DNA of 64,000 nucleotides from Streptomyces virginiae (GTDB taxonomy: Bacteria; Actinomycetota; Actinomycetes; Streptomycetales; Streptomycetaceae): the NCBI RefSeq assembly GCF_000720455.1, contig NZ_JOAK01000007.1:124001-188000 (forward strand), written 5' to 3'. This document shows positions 13,501 to 22,398 of this stretch, piece by piece. The notes under the pieces were generated by a model that worked only from the letters and a program-made list of their open reading frames with translations, was not told the origin of the DNA and searched no databases. The position numbers were made by a program, and so were the translations under genes. Every line of letters starts with the position of its first letter. The first letter of the stretch is position 1.

Positions 13501-15977
13501 CGCGCCAGGGTGGACAGGGCGCCTCCGGGGCCGGCCTCCAGCGTGGTGAGCCGCTGTCCGTCCAGGAGCCGCGCCAGCGCGGGCCCGAACAGCACCGGGG
13601 TGGTCAACTGCCCCGCCCAGAAGGAGGGGTCGACGGCCTGCCCGTCGGTCATCGGCAGGCCCGTGGCGGCCGAGACCACCGGGATCCGCGGCGCGGACAG
13701 GGACACGCCGTCGAACGCCTCCAGGAAGCGTTCGGCGGCCGGGGCCATGGCCGGGCTGTGGAAGGCGTGCGAGGTCGCGAGCAGCTTGCACTGCACGCCG
13801 CCCGCGACCAGCCGGGCCTCGACCGCGGCGATCGCCTCGGCGGGGCCCGCGAGGACGCTCTGGCGGGGGCCGTTCACCGCCGCCAGCACCACCCCGTCGG
13901 CGGCCCCGCCCAGGAGTTCCCGGGCCTCCCGTTCACCCAGGGACACCGCGAGCATCGAACCGGCGGGCATGGCCTGCATGGCCTGCGCCCGCGCGGTCAC
14001 CAGCCGCAGCCCGTCCTCAAGGCCCGTCACCCCCGCCACCACGGCCGCGACCAGCTCGCCCACGCTGTGGCCGAGCAGCGCGACGGGGGCCACGCCCCAC
14101 GCCCGCCACATCGCGGCCAGCGAGACGCCGACCGACGCCAGCAACGGCTGCGCGTACTCGGTGCGCCCCAGCAGCTCGGCGGCGTGCGGCCCGCGCCACG
14201 CCGGTTCGAGATCGAGCCCGAGCCCGGCCACCGTGTCCAGGCACTGGCGCATCGTCTCGGTGAACGTCGCGTCGTACCCCATCAGTCCGGCGGCCATCTC
14301 CGGGCGCTGGGAGCCCTGCCCGGGGAAGAGCAGCGCGACCGGGCGGGCGGCCGCTCCCTCCGCCGGGCGGATCACGCCGCGGCCCTCCGCGTCGGAGAGC
14401 AGGGCCACCGCGTCCCGGGCCGATCCGGCGACGGCGGCCCGCCGCACCCGGTGCGCGGTCCGGCCGCCGCGCAGCGTCGAGACGGTGTCCACGAAGGCGT
14501 CCTCGCCCTGCCAGGTGAGGTGCCGGGCGAGCCGCGTGCGGACCTCCGCCTCGGCCGGCTCCGTACGCGCCGACCAGACCAGCAGTTCGGGCCCGTCGGC
14601 CGGGGTGCCCGGCCGGGCGGCCGGGCCCTGCTCCAGCAGGACGTGCGCGTTGGTGCCGCCCACGCCGAACGAGCTCACGGCGGCGGTCCGCGGCCGCTCG
14701 CCCCCGCCCGGCCAGGCGTCGCGCTGGCCCACGACCCGGAAGGGCGTCGCCCCCAGGTTCAGCTTCGGATTGGGCTCGGTGAAGTGCACCGTGGGCACCA
14801 GCTCGCCGTGCTCCAGGCACAGGACGGTCTTGATGAGACCCGCGACGCCGGCGGCCGGGCCGAGGTGGCCGATGTTCGACTTCACCGAGCCGAGGGCCAC
14901 GCTCGACGGGGTCAGCCCGCCGCCCTCGGCCAGGAAGCGGTACGCCGAGGTGAGCGCCTCGATCTCGATGGAATCGCCGATGTCCGTGCCGGTGCCGTGC
15001 GCCTCGACGTAGTCGACGTCCCCGGGCCCGAGCCCGGCCACGGTCATCGCCTCCACGACGGCCCGCGTCTGCCCGTCCACGCCCGGCGCGCTGAAACTGA
15101 CCCGGTCCGAACCGTCGTTGGTGACGGCCGAGCCGCGGATCACGGCCCGCACCGGGTCGCCGTCCGCCAGCGCGTCGGCGAGCAGCTTCAAGGCCACCAC
15201 ACCGCCGCCGTTGCCGAAGACCGTGCCGTTGGCCTTCGCGTCGAAGGGGCGGCAGACGCCGTCCTGTGAGTAGATGCTGCCCGGCGCCCAGCGGTAGCCG
15301 TGCCCGTACGGCAGCTCGATCTCCGTACCGCCCGCGAGGGCGACGTCGCACTCGCCCGAACGCAGCGCCTCGCACGCCAGGTGCACGGCCACCAGGGAGG
15401 TGGAGCAGGCGGTGGCCACCGACAGGGCGGGCCCGGTCAGGCCCAGCCGGTAGGAGGCGGTGCTGGCGACGTAGTCGTTGTTGTTGTAGATGTCCAGGGA
15501 CAGGGCGCCCGCGCGGGCCGCGAGCTCCTTGTTCGCCCGGATGTTGAACTCGGCGTACCGGTTGGAGGCGGCGCCGCCGTACACGCCCACCGTGCCGGGC
15601 ACGGCGAACGCGTCGTAGCCCGCGTCCTCCAGGGCCGAGTGCGCCAGCTCCAGGAAGAGCCGCTGCTGCGGATCGCGCATGGAGGCCTCGCGCGGGGTCA
15701 TCCCGAAGAACGCGGCGTCGAACCGGTCGGCGTCCTCCAGCAGCGGGACCCGGCGCACGTAGTGCGGGTCCCCGAGGTGCCGTTCCTCGACGCCCGCGGC
15801 CCGCAGCTCCTCGTCGCCGAGGGTGCTGAAGCAGTCCTCGCCCTCCGAGAGGGCCAGCCAGAACTCCTCCAGGTTCCGCGCGCCGGGGAACCTGCCGGCC
15901 ATACCGACGATCGCGACGGGTGCTGCGGTGTGTTCGTCGGTCGTCACGTTCATGTCCTGCTTCTCCGGCGGGTTCAT
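10569..15977 (-). CDS. Type I PKS module: KS-AT-KR-DH-ACP
   Basis: 1802 aa. The KS occupies about 18-445 with active-site Cys191 (TACSTS), EAHGTGT and NIGHLGPAAG. The AT (about 530-840) has GHSVGE near 637 and HAFH, predicting malonyl-CoA. A KR structural subdomain is followed by the catalytic half with TGGFGGLG near 1160, and its Ser/Tyr/Asn set (SFSS, DYAAANA) is intact. Next is a DH-like domain with HRFAGRAVLP near 1378 and HPALLD. A long Pro/Ala linker leads to an ACP (LGGDSL, about 1755). The usual order is DH before KR; here it is inverted. The module should add two carbons and reduce, probably dehydrate, the beta-keto group. ATG 15977 overlaps the NRPS stop (ATGA); an in-frame ATG at 15953 is an alternative. 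No TE domain. Confidence 0.94.
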   Translation of the reverse strand: MNPPEKQDMNVTTDEHTAAPVAIVGMAGRFPGARNLEEFWLALSEGEDCFSTLGDEELRAAGVEERHLGDPHYVRRVPLLEDADRFDAAFFGMTPREASMRDPQQRLFLELAHSALEDAGYDAFAVPGTVGVYGGAASNRYAEFNIRANKELAARAGALSLDIYNNNDYVASTASYRLGLTGPALSVATACSTSLVAVHLACEALRSGECDVALAGGTEIELPYGHGYRWAPGSIYSQDGVCRPFDAKANGTVFGNGGGVVALKLLADALADGDPVRAVIRGSAVTNDGSDRVSFSAPGVDGQTRAVVEAMTVAGLGPGDVDYVEAHGTGTDIGDSIEIEALTSAYRFLAEGGGLTPSSVALGSVKSNIGHLGPAAGVAGLIKTVLCLEHGELVPTVHFTEPNPKLNLGATPFRVVGQRDAWPGGGERPRTAAVSSFGVGGTNAHVLLEQGPAARPGTPADGPELLVWSARTEPAEAEVRTRLARHLTWQGEDAFVDTVSTLRGGRTAHRVRRAAVAGSARDAVALLSDAEGRGVIRPAEGAAARPVALLFPGQGSQRPEMAAGLMGYDATFTETMRQCLDTVAGLGLDLEPAWRGPHAAELLGRTEYAQPLLASVGVSLAAMWRAWGVAPVALLGHSVGELVAAVVAGVTGLEDGLRLVTARAQAMQAMPAGSMLAVSLGEREARELLGGAADGVVLAAVNGPRQSVLAGPAEAIAAVEARLVAGGVQCKLLATSHAFHSPAMAPAAERFLEAFDGVSLSAPRIPVVSAATGLPMTDGQAVDPSFWAGQLTTPVLFGPALARLLDGQRLTTLEAGPGGALSTLARRHGADALAVPGLGPAGSDREAVLAAAGALWTEGHDLRWEAVGPARPARRISLPGYPYQRERHWISPPAPTAPQESGTTVPEPERPGTADTHDQPSAAPAAAPVQEAAPVAAPSPLSVMRWEELPTGTRPPRHRSSVALALLPQDPDAARHVTAVLGRAGHRVVPARPDSLRSVLDGLLARGEEPAVYVHALAAQPWPQATPDTVEAQAAAGVESAYALVQTVVRHSRLRLPARFLLLAAQAADVSGGEIVNPAKAALAGLARTVPLEVPGAQCMLLDVSPGTDADLITQQVQEPQWPAVVALRGDRRWVPVEVPVPHEPATEPPVRPNGTYLITGGFGGLGLAVARGLAETGLAPTLVLVGRSGLTDAAAEEVAGLEGLGATVLAERGDVTDEESMRALVRRVEDSAGQIHGVLHAAGLPGEGMIAFRTPEQVRAVLWPKLLGTLVLERLFADRPRLDFFTSFSSRASISGLVGSADYAAANAFLDAHAAVSRQRCVSVNWPSWASVGMAARSTVDPGSGEPLSAWTAEQRRAPEALVYEEELTEKDWVLDEHRFAGRAVLPGTGHLDLVVRAARDVCPRLSGVPVDLREVVFRRPLFVDGTERVRVVLEPRGADTWAFSVRTGSTVHCDGRIGVAAEPSAPEVDLAAVAARMTETVDASGAGDLAELGPHWLNVTALRRGADEQLGSLALDERFRAEADGRPLHPALLDSATALTRRREDAHHLPLLYSAVTVYRDLPAEFTSHVRHVRGGDGGGVLVSDIDLVDRDGVVAVSVRGFTMRKVEGNPFEAGPPAGERPPAEPAGLPSSDGIPPGEGVALLFDVLSGRPARQVTVRPYRDGVPVPPETPRAPLAAATAEPAPVPAPAAAPARVPAPAEAARPEPGSVAVPAAGSGGGAGAPDIAELLEETWRAALGMSSIDHGADFFDLGGDSLSAVGLIAEVRDRLGVELSIGMLFEFPTISALAAQLRGRTEGTR

Positions 15978-18900
15978 CGCTGAGTGGTCCTCTTCTGGTC
16001 GTTCATGCGTCGGCGGACCGCACGCCGCGCGGCGGCCGTACCGGTCAGTGCGGCGCCGGCCGCCCGGGCCGGTGCGGCGTGCCGCACGGCGGCGGGCGGC
16101 GGCGCGATGCCCGGCGGGCCGGCGTCGCCGCCGCGCAGGTGCCGGGCGAGCAGCCGCGGGTTGGGGAAGCGGAACAGGTCCACGACCTCGACGGGGAGCC
16201 CCTGCGCCCGCAGCCGCTCGTGCATGCGCAGCAGCGACAGCGACGTCAGACCGGCGTCGAAGAAGTTCGTGGACGCGTCCAGCGGATCGGGCGAGCCGAG
16301 CCCCTCGTCGCGAACGGCGGACCCCTCGCCGAGCCGCTCACGCAGCGCGGCCACGATCACGTCCTCGGCGGCCGACGGCGCCGGCCCGGCGGCCGCCGCC
16401 GGCGGTGCCAGGGCGGCAGCGGCCCCGCGGACGTCGACCTTCCCGTTGCGGTCGAGCGGGAGTTCCTCCATGACGGCGATCCGGCCCGGCACCGCCCACG
16501 CCGGGAGCACGGCGCCCAGCTCGTGGCGCAGCTCCTCCCCGAGGACCGGATCCGCGCCCGGCGCCGCGACGAACGCGGTGATCTCCGTCCCGGAGACCAC
16601 GACGGCGCACTGCGCCACCGCCGCGTGGGCGCGCAGCGCGGCCTCGATCTCGGCAGGTTCGAGCCGGTGGCCGCCGACCGACACCTGCCGGTCGCGCCGC
16701 CCCACGAACTCGATCAGTCCGTCGGGCGTGTACCGGCCGAGGTCGCCGGTGCGGTACGCCGTCACCCCGGGCTCGCCGTACGGATCGGGCCCGAACGGCG
16801 ACGGCTCCTGCACCGGGCTGGTGCCGATCGCCAGCCCGCGCCCGCGCACGACGATCTCCCCGAGCTGTCCGACGCCCGCGCCCTCGACGAGCAGTTCGCG
16901 CCAGGGGCTGTGGGCCGCCAACGGCACACCCGCCCGGTCGCGGCGGCGTCGCACGGGATCGCCCGCCGGGTCGCGCCAGCGCAGCCAGGAGCTCAGCTGC
17001 GGGGTCTCGGTGGTCCCGTAGCCGTGGTGGATCTCCGCGGCGGGCGCGACGCGCCGCAGCTCCCGCGCCACCGGGTCGGTGAGCAGTGCCCCGGAGAGCA
17101 CCACGTGCCTCAGCCGGTCGAGCCGCCTGCCCGTGCCGCGCGCCGCCGAGGCGAGCAGCTGGACCAGGCCCGGGGTGGCGTGCACGGCCGTGATCCGCTC
17201 CTCCGCCAGCAGCTCCACGAGCGCCCCGGGCTCGGTGCCCGCCGCCGGCAGGTGGAGGGCGGCGCCGCTGGTCAGGGGAACCAGCACGTCGCGCAGCACC
17301 GGGTCGTGGCCCGGCGCGGACAGCATCAGGAACCGGTCCTCGGGGCCGGTGCCGAAGGCCTCGCGGTACCAGTGCAGTGCCTCGGGCAGCGCCTCGCGCG
17401 GAGCGAACACCACACTGGGCTCCCCGGTGGTGCCCGACGTGCACAGGGCGTGCCCCCAGTCGAGGACGACCGGCTCGGTGGCCGGACGCGGCAGGTCCGG
17501 GCCGGTCAGCACCGGCACCGGCCAGTCGGCGCCGTCGCCGGTGAGCACCGCCTCGGCGCCGCAGCCGGCGAGCGCGGCCAGCAGCCGGCGGGCGGGCAGG
17601 GCCGCGTCCACCAGGGCCACCGAGCACCCGCAGTGCCAGGCCGCCAGGAGTTCGACGACGGACGCGGGCGACCGGTCGCCCGGCAGCAGCACGGCGCGCC
17701 CCGACCAGCCGGCCGCGCGCAGGGCCTCCGAGCGCGCCACGACCCGCTCGTGCAGCTCCCCGTACGTCATCCGGCCGCCGGGGTGGCTCAGCGCCACCCG
17801 GTCGGCGTGCAGCGCGGCCGTCCGGCCGAAGGCCTCGGCCACGCCGGTGAGGGCCGGACGCGGGACCGGGCCGGCGGGCGGCCGGTCGCCGCCCAGCGGC
17901 CACCCGGACGGCGCCCGGCCGGGGTCGGCGGGGGCCTCCCGCAGGAGCCGGACGACCTGGCCGAGCAGGTGCCGGGCGGTCTCCGCGTCGAAGACGTCGA
18001 GGGCGTGCACCAGTTGGAGCCGGTAGCCCGACTCGCCCTCCCGGTGCAGGTACAGGCCGAGGTCGAACAGGGAGCCGGTGGTGCCCGGCTCCACCGGCTC
18101 GGCCGGGACCCCGTCGAACGAGGGGGCGGGAGCGGCGTGCGTGAGGTCGTTGAACCAGATCTGGTAGAGCGGGTTGCGGCTGAGGTTGCGGGGGAGGCCC
18201 AGCGCCCGGACGATCTGCTCGAAGTCCGCGCCGGCGTGGCCGTGGGCGTCGATCATCGTGTCGGAGACCTGGCGGACCAGCGCGGAGAAGCTCTCCGCGG
18301 ACCCCACGTCGACCCGCACCGGCAGGGTGTCGATGAGGAAGCCGATGACGTCCTCGCTGGGGCCTCCGTCGCGGGAGGACCACGGGACACCGACGACGAC
18401 CTCCTCCTGCCCGCTCCACGAGGTGAGCACGGCGGCGAAGGCCGCGAGCACCACGGCGACGGGAGTGACCCCGGTGCGCCGCGCCACCTCCTCCAGGAGC
18501 CGTGCGTCCGCCCCGCCCACCGTGGACTCGACGGCGCCGCCCTCGAAGGTGGTGACGGCCGGGCGGCGCGCCTGGAAGGGCAGCCCGTGGGTGCGCGGGG
18601 CGTCGCCCAGCCGGTCCACCCAGTAGGCGAGGTGCGCCTCCTGCTCGGCGGCGTCCTCGCGGCCCGCCCGGTCCACCAGCAGGTCGCCGAAGTGCGGCGG
18701 CTCGTCCGCGGGCGGGAACCCGTCGTAGGCGGCGGCCAGTTCCGCCAGGAAGACGTCCACCGAGCGCTGGTCGGCGATCGCGTGGTGCAGCACGGCCACC
18801 AGGCAGCCGTCCCCGTCCCCGCCCTGTGCGTACAGCACCCGCAGCAGCGGCGCGCGGTCGACGGGCAGCGGCTCGGCCGCGGCCCCGGCCGCCAGTTCCC

Positions 18901-21064
18901 GGCAGCGCCGTGCGGTCAGGGCGCCGTCCACCACACGGATCTCCAGCGGCGGCTCCACCCGCTCGGCGACCGCCTGGTAGGGGCCGGACTCGTCGCTGAC
19001 GACGGCGGTGCGCAGGGACTCGTGCCGCTGGACGACCAGGGCGAGCGCCTCGCGCAGCCGGGCCGTGTCGAGACCGCCCGGCACGCGCACCGCGGCGACG
19101 ACGTTGTAGGCGCTCAGCCGCGGGTAGAGCTGCTCCATCAGCCACAGCCGGCGCTGCCCGCCGGAGACGGGCGCGCGGGCCGGGTCGGGCCGCCTGGGCA
19201 GCGCGCCGCCGGCGGGGCCGACCCCGGTGACCGCGGTCGCCGCGCGCCGGCGCAGACCGGCCAGGGAGATCCGTTCGCGCAGCAGTTCCGCGAGGGTGAT
19301 CCGCAGTCCGTACGAGCGCAGCAGCTCGCCCCGCAGCCGGACGGCGGCGAGGCTGTGGCCGCCCAGCGCCAGGAAGTCGGCGTCCTCGTCGACGGAGTCG
19401 AGCCCGAGCACCTCCGCCCACAGCAGGGCCAGCGGGTCGCCGTCGACGGCCGCCGGCCCGCCGGCGCGGGGCGCGAGGAGTTCGGCGGCCCGCTGCCGCA
19501 GCAGCACCCGGTCCTGCTTGCCGCTGCGGGTCAGCGGCATCGTGTCCAGGGCGACGAAGTGGGTGGGGACGTAGGCGGAGGGCAGCCGCGCGGCGACGTG
19601 GGCGCGGTACTCCTCCTGCCGGTCCGCCCCGCCCGGATCGCCGGTCGGGTCGGCTCCGTGCGGGCGGACGAACGCCACCAGGCGGGGCGCCCGTTCACCG
19701 GCGACGACCACGGCGCACTCGTCGACCCCGGGGTGCTCGCGCAGGACGCTCTCGACCTCGCCGGGCTCCACGCGCACGCCCCGGATCTTGACCTGTTCGT
19801 CGATCCGGCCGTGGTAGCGGATCTGGCCGTCCACGACGCGGACGAGGTCGCCGGTCCGGTAGACGCGCTCCAGGCCGCTGCCCTCGGGGGCGGGGACGAA
19901 CACCCGCTCCGTCAGGTCGGGACGGCCGAGGTAGCCGAGCGCCAACGGCACGCCGCCGATGCACAGTTCACCGGTCTCGCCCTCGGCGACCGGCATCCCC
20001 CGCCGGTCGAGCACCAACAGGGCGCAGTTGTCCACGGCCCGCCCGATGGGCACGTCGTCGATCAGCGAGGGGTCCTCGGGGCTGTCCCAGTAGGTGACCT
20101 CGATCGAGGCCTCCGTGGGGCCGTAGAGGTTGTGCAGCCGGGCGGGCAGCGTCTTGACGCACGTCCGCGCCAGCGTGGCGGGCAGCGCCTCGCCGCTGCA
20201 GAACACGTGCCGCAGGCCGGTGCAGTCGGCGGCGCCCGGCCAGCGCAGGAACTCGTCCAGCATCGACGGCACGAAATGGCAGACGGTTACCCGGTGTTCG
20301 GTCACGGTCTTCATGATCGCGGCCGGGTCGGCGTGCTCGCCGGGGGCGAGCAGGACGAGCCGGGCGCCGACGATCAGCGGCCAGTAGATCTCCCACCCGG
20401 ACACGTCGAAGGTGTACGGGGTCTTCTGCAGGACGCGGTCCTCGGCCGTCAGCCCGTAGTGGCGCTGGCCCCACAGCAGCCGGTTGGTGACGCCCCCGCT
20501 GGGCACCACGACGCCTTTGGGCGTGCCCGTGGAACCCGAGGTGAAGATGATGTTGACCGGCTGGTCGGCGGCGACGGGCCGCAGCGGTCCGGGCACGTAG
20601 GCCGCGTCGGGGTCGGCGGACAGCGGCTCCACGTCCAGCAGGGCGACTCCGTCCGGCCCCTGCCAGCCGGCCAGTGCCCCGGTGGTCCCCACCACCAGGT
20701 CCGGCCGGGCGGTGTCCAGGATCAGCGCCAGCCGCTCGGCCGACTCGTCGGTGGCCAGCGGCAGGTAGGGCAGACCGGCCTTGAGCACGCCGAGCAGCGC
20801 GGCCACCATGTGCGGGCCGCGGTCCGCGAGCACCGCGACGGGCCGGTCCTCGGGCAGGGCGCGGCGCAGCAGTTCGGCGGCGAGGCGGTCGGAGACCTCC
20901 TCCAGGCGGCGGTAGGTCCAGGTCTCCCCGGCGCCGGTGCACGCCACCGCGTCGGGTGCGCGTTCGCCCGCGGAGCGGATGAGGCCCGGGATGCCGTACG
21001 GCGCGGGATGGTCGACGGACGGGCCGCGCAGAGCGCGGACCGTCTGGTCGGGATGTAGGTCCAT
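15974..21064 (-). CDS. NRPS: A-PCP-C-A-PCP
   Basis: 1696 aa. A1 (about 20-530; FTSGSTGTPKG near 173) has a pocket I read as D-V-W-H-F-S-L-I-E, nearly the serine code. PCP1 carries LGGHSL near 566. The C domain has an intact HHAIADQRS near 759. A2 (about 1130-1560) is atypical: its P-loop is TSGTTGEPSVV without the usual Lys, and its A4 region reads PGHDPVLRD, as in alpha-aminoadipate reductases rather than the FDxS of amino-acid A domains. PCP2 has GLTSL near 1606. The gene starts with an A domain, so A1 is either a loading module or receives substrate in trans. Its stop overlaps the PKS start, suggesting NRPS-to-PKS hand-over. ATG 21064 has a GGGGGAA site about 10 nt upstream. Confidence 0.94.
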   Translation of the reverse strand: MDLHPDQTVRALRGPSVDHPAPYGIPGLIRSAGERAPDAVACTGAGETWTYRRLEEVSDRLAAELLRRALPEDRPVAVLADRGPHMVAALLGVLKAGLPYLPLATDESAERLALILDTARPDLVVGTTGALAGWQGPDGVALLDVEPLSADPDAAYVPGPLRPVAADQPVNIIFTSGSTGTPKGVVVPSGGVTNRLLWGQRHYGLTAEDRVLQKTPYTFDVSGWEIYWPLIVGARLVLLAPGEHADPAAIMKTVTEHRVTVCHFVPSMLDEFLRWPGAADCTGLRHVFCSGEALPATLARTCVKTLPARLHNLYGPTEASIEVTYWDSPEDPSLIDDVPIGRAVDNCALLVLDRRGMPVAEGETGELCIGGVPLALGYLGRPDLTERVFVPAPEGSGLERVYRTGDLVRVVDGQIRYHGRIDEQVKIRGVRVEPGEVESVLREHPGVDECAVVVAGERAPRLVAFVRPHGADPTGDPGGADRQEEYRAHVAARLPSAYVPTHFVALDTMPLTRSGKQDRVLLRQRAAELLAPRAGGPAAVDGDPLALLWAEVLGLDSVDEDADFLALGGHSLAAVRLRGELLRSYGLRITLAELLRERISLAGLRRRAATAVTGVGPAGGALPRRPDPARAPVSGGQRRLWLMEQLYPRLSAYNVVAAVRVPGGLDTARLREALALVVQRHESLRTAVVSDESGPYQAVAERVEPPLEIRVVDGALTARRCRELAAGAAAEPLPVDRAPLLRVLYAQGGDGDGCLVAVLHHAIADQRSVDVFLAELAAAYDGFPPADEPPHFGDLLVDRAGREDAAEQEAHLAYWVDRLGDAPRTHGLPFQARRPAVTTFEGGAVESTVGGADARLLEEVARRTGVTPVAVVLAAFAAVLTSWSGQEEVVVGVPWSSRDGGPSEDVIGFLIDTLPVRVDVGSAESFSALVRQVSDTMIDAHGHAGADFEQIVRALGLPRNLSRNPLYQIWFNDLTHAAPAPSFDGVPAEPVEPGTTGSLFDLGLYLHREGESGYRLQLVHALDVFDAETARHLLGQVVRLLREAPADPGRAPSGWPLGGDRPPAGPVPRPALTGVAEAFGRTAALHADRVALSHPGGRMTYGELHERVVARSEALRAAGWSGRAVLLPGDRSPASVVELLAAWHCGCSVALVDAALPARRLLAALAGCGAEAVLTGDGADWPVPVLTGPDLPRPATEPVVLDWGHALCTSGTTGEPSVVFAPREALPEALHWYREAFGTGPEDRFLMLSAPGHDPVLRDVLVPLTSGAALHLPAAGTEPGALVELLAEERITAVHATPGLVQLLASAARGTGRRLDRLRHVVLSGALLTDPVARELRRVAPAAEIHHGYGTTETPQLSSWLRWRDPAGDPVRRRRDRAGVPLAAHSPWRELLVEGAGVGQLGEIVVRGRGLAIGTSPVQEPSPFGPDPYGEPGVTAYRTGDLGRYTPDGLIEFVGRRDRQVSVGGHRLEPAEIEAALRAHAAVAQCAVVVSGTEITAFVAAPGADPVLGEELRHELGAVLPAWAVPGRIAVMEELPLDRNGKVDVRGAAAALAPPAAAAGPAPSAAEDVIVAALRERLGEGSAVRDEGLGSPDPLDASTNFFDAGLTSLSLLRMHERLRAQGLPVEVVDLFRFPNPRLLARHLRGGDAGPPGIAPPPAAVRHAAPARAAGAALTGTAAARRAVRRRMNDQKRTTQR

Positions 21065-21125
21065 CTCGGATGTTCCCCCGTTGCAGAAAAGAAAGAACCA
21101 GCTGGTGAGAGGTGGTTGGCGGCGC

Positions 21126-22343
21126 TCAGACGCGCCAGGCGGACACGGCCGTGGCGGCCTGCTCCATGTTCAGCCGGGGGTCGCACAGCGGTCTGGGCCG
21201 CCCGTCGAGCCCGGCGATGCCGTCGGCGTCGGCCACGCACTCCAGCACGTCGTCCGGCGTTGCCTCCAGGTGCAGGCCCCCGGCGGTCCCGCCGGCACAT
21301 TCCACGGCCTGCCGGAAGCCCCGGACCTCGCGGACGACCTCCTCGACGAGGCGGGTCTTGCGGCCGGCCGGGGTGGTGACGGTGTTGCCGTGCATCGGGT
21401 CGCACATCCAGACCACGGGATGCCCGGCCCGGCGTACGCACTCCACGAGCGCGGGCAGGTTGCGCCGCACCGCGCCGGCCCCCTGGCGGGCGATGAGGGT
21501 GAGCCGCCCGGGCTGCCGCTTCGGGTCCAGCAGCCCGCACAGCTCCAGCAGCTCCGCCGGGGTCGTCGTCGGCCCGACCTTGCAGGCGACCGGGTTGTCC
21601 ACCGTGGCGAGCAGTCGTACGTGGGCCCCGCGGGCGGAGCGGGTGCGTTCGCCGATCCAGGGCCAGTGCGTCGAGGAGAGGAAGGCCCGCCCCGATCCGT
21701 CCCCGCGGATCAGGGGCAGTTCGTAGTCCATGACGAGGGCCTCGTGGCTGGTCCAGGTCGTGGCGCAGGTCCACCCGGTGTCCGGTCGCAGCGCGGCGTG
21801 CACCGACAGGGCCGCCCGATAGCAGTCCGTCAGCCTTCGCGGGTCGTGGACGCGGGCGGCGGCGTCCGGCTCCGGACCGTTGACCATGTGTCCCCGGAAA
21901 ACCGGGAGTTCACGGCCCCCGTGGTGCTCGGTGGGCCGGGAGCGCGGCTTGGCGTACTGGCCGGCCATGCGGCCCACCCGTACCGTCGGCCGACCGGTGA
22001 CCTCGGAGAACGCGGTCGCGAGGGCGTCGAGCATGCCGACCTTGGCCCGCACGGCCTCGGGCGTGCTGTCCGCGGGATCCTCGGCGCAGTCCCCGGCCTG
22101 CAGGATGTTCACATTGCCCCGTGCGGCCTCGGCGACGAGCAGACCGAAGTCGTTCACGTCGCCGGGGCCGACGAGCCCCGGCGCGGAGCGCAGTTCCCCG
22201 ACGGCCGCCGGGAGGTCCTCGTGAGCGGCCCAGTCGGGCTGCTGCAGGGCGGGCAGTGCGGCGATGTGGTCGAGGGCGTCGGCCGGATACGGTTCCCCTC
22301 CGTACCAGCCCGGTTTGTCGACTAGAGATATGGCGTGCGGCAT
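21126..22343 (-). CDS. DAHP synthase, class II (plant/AroA-II type)
   Basis: 405 aa. Condenses phosphoenolpyruvate and erythrose-4-phosphate, the first step to chorismate. Class II motifs seen: NILQAGDCAED, RVGRMAGQYAKPRS, a TTWTSHEALVMDYE segment, CKVGPTTTP, WMCDPMHGNT and GLHLEAT; full family length. A dedicated copy inside a biosynthetic operon usually raises chorismate supply; here the consumer is the ADC synthase at 34.5-36.5 kb. It lies 61 bp upstream of the NRPS gene and 55 bp downstream of the MFS gene, the widest gaps in this otherwise overlapping series. Confidence 0.95.
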   Translation of the reverse strand: MPHAISLVDKPGWYGGEPYPADALDHIAALPALQQPDWAAHEDLPAAVGELRSAPGLVGPGDVNDFGLLVAEAARGNVNILQAGDCAEDPADSTPEAVRAKVGMLDALATAFSEVTGRPTVRVGRMAGQYAKPRSRPTEHHGGRELPVFRGHMVNGPEPDAAARVHDPRRLTDCYRAALSVHAALRPDTGWTCATTWTSHEALVMDYELPLIRGDGSGRAFLSSTHWPWIGERTRSARGAHVRLLATVDNPVACKVGPTTTPAELLELCGLLDPKRQPGRLTLIARQGAGAVRRNLPALVECVRRAGHPVVWMCDPMHGNTVTTPAGRKTRLVEEVVREVRGFRQAVECAGGTAGGLHLEATPDDVLECVADADGIAGLDGRPRPLCDPRLNMEQAATAVSAWRV

Positions 22344-22398
22344 GGTGGTCCCCCTGATCGTGGTGCTGTTCGTTGCGGTGGTGCCGCGGTGGCCGGGG

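Noticed and set aside
15920..21058. Plus-strand open frame of 1712 codons opposite the NRPS
   Set aside because: A shadow of the high-GC NRPS gene: low-complexity Arg/Pro/Gly-rich translation with no domain, while the minus strand gives complete A-PCP-C-A-PCP motifs.
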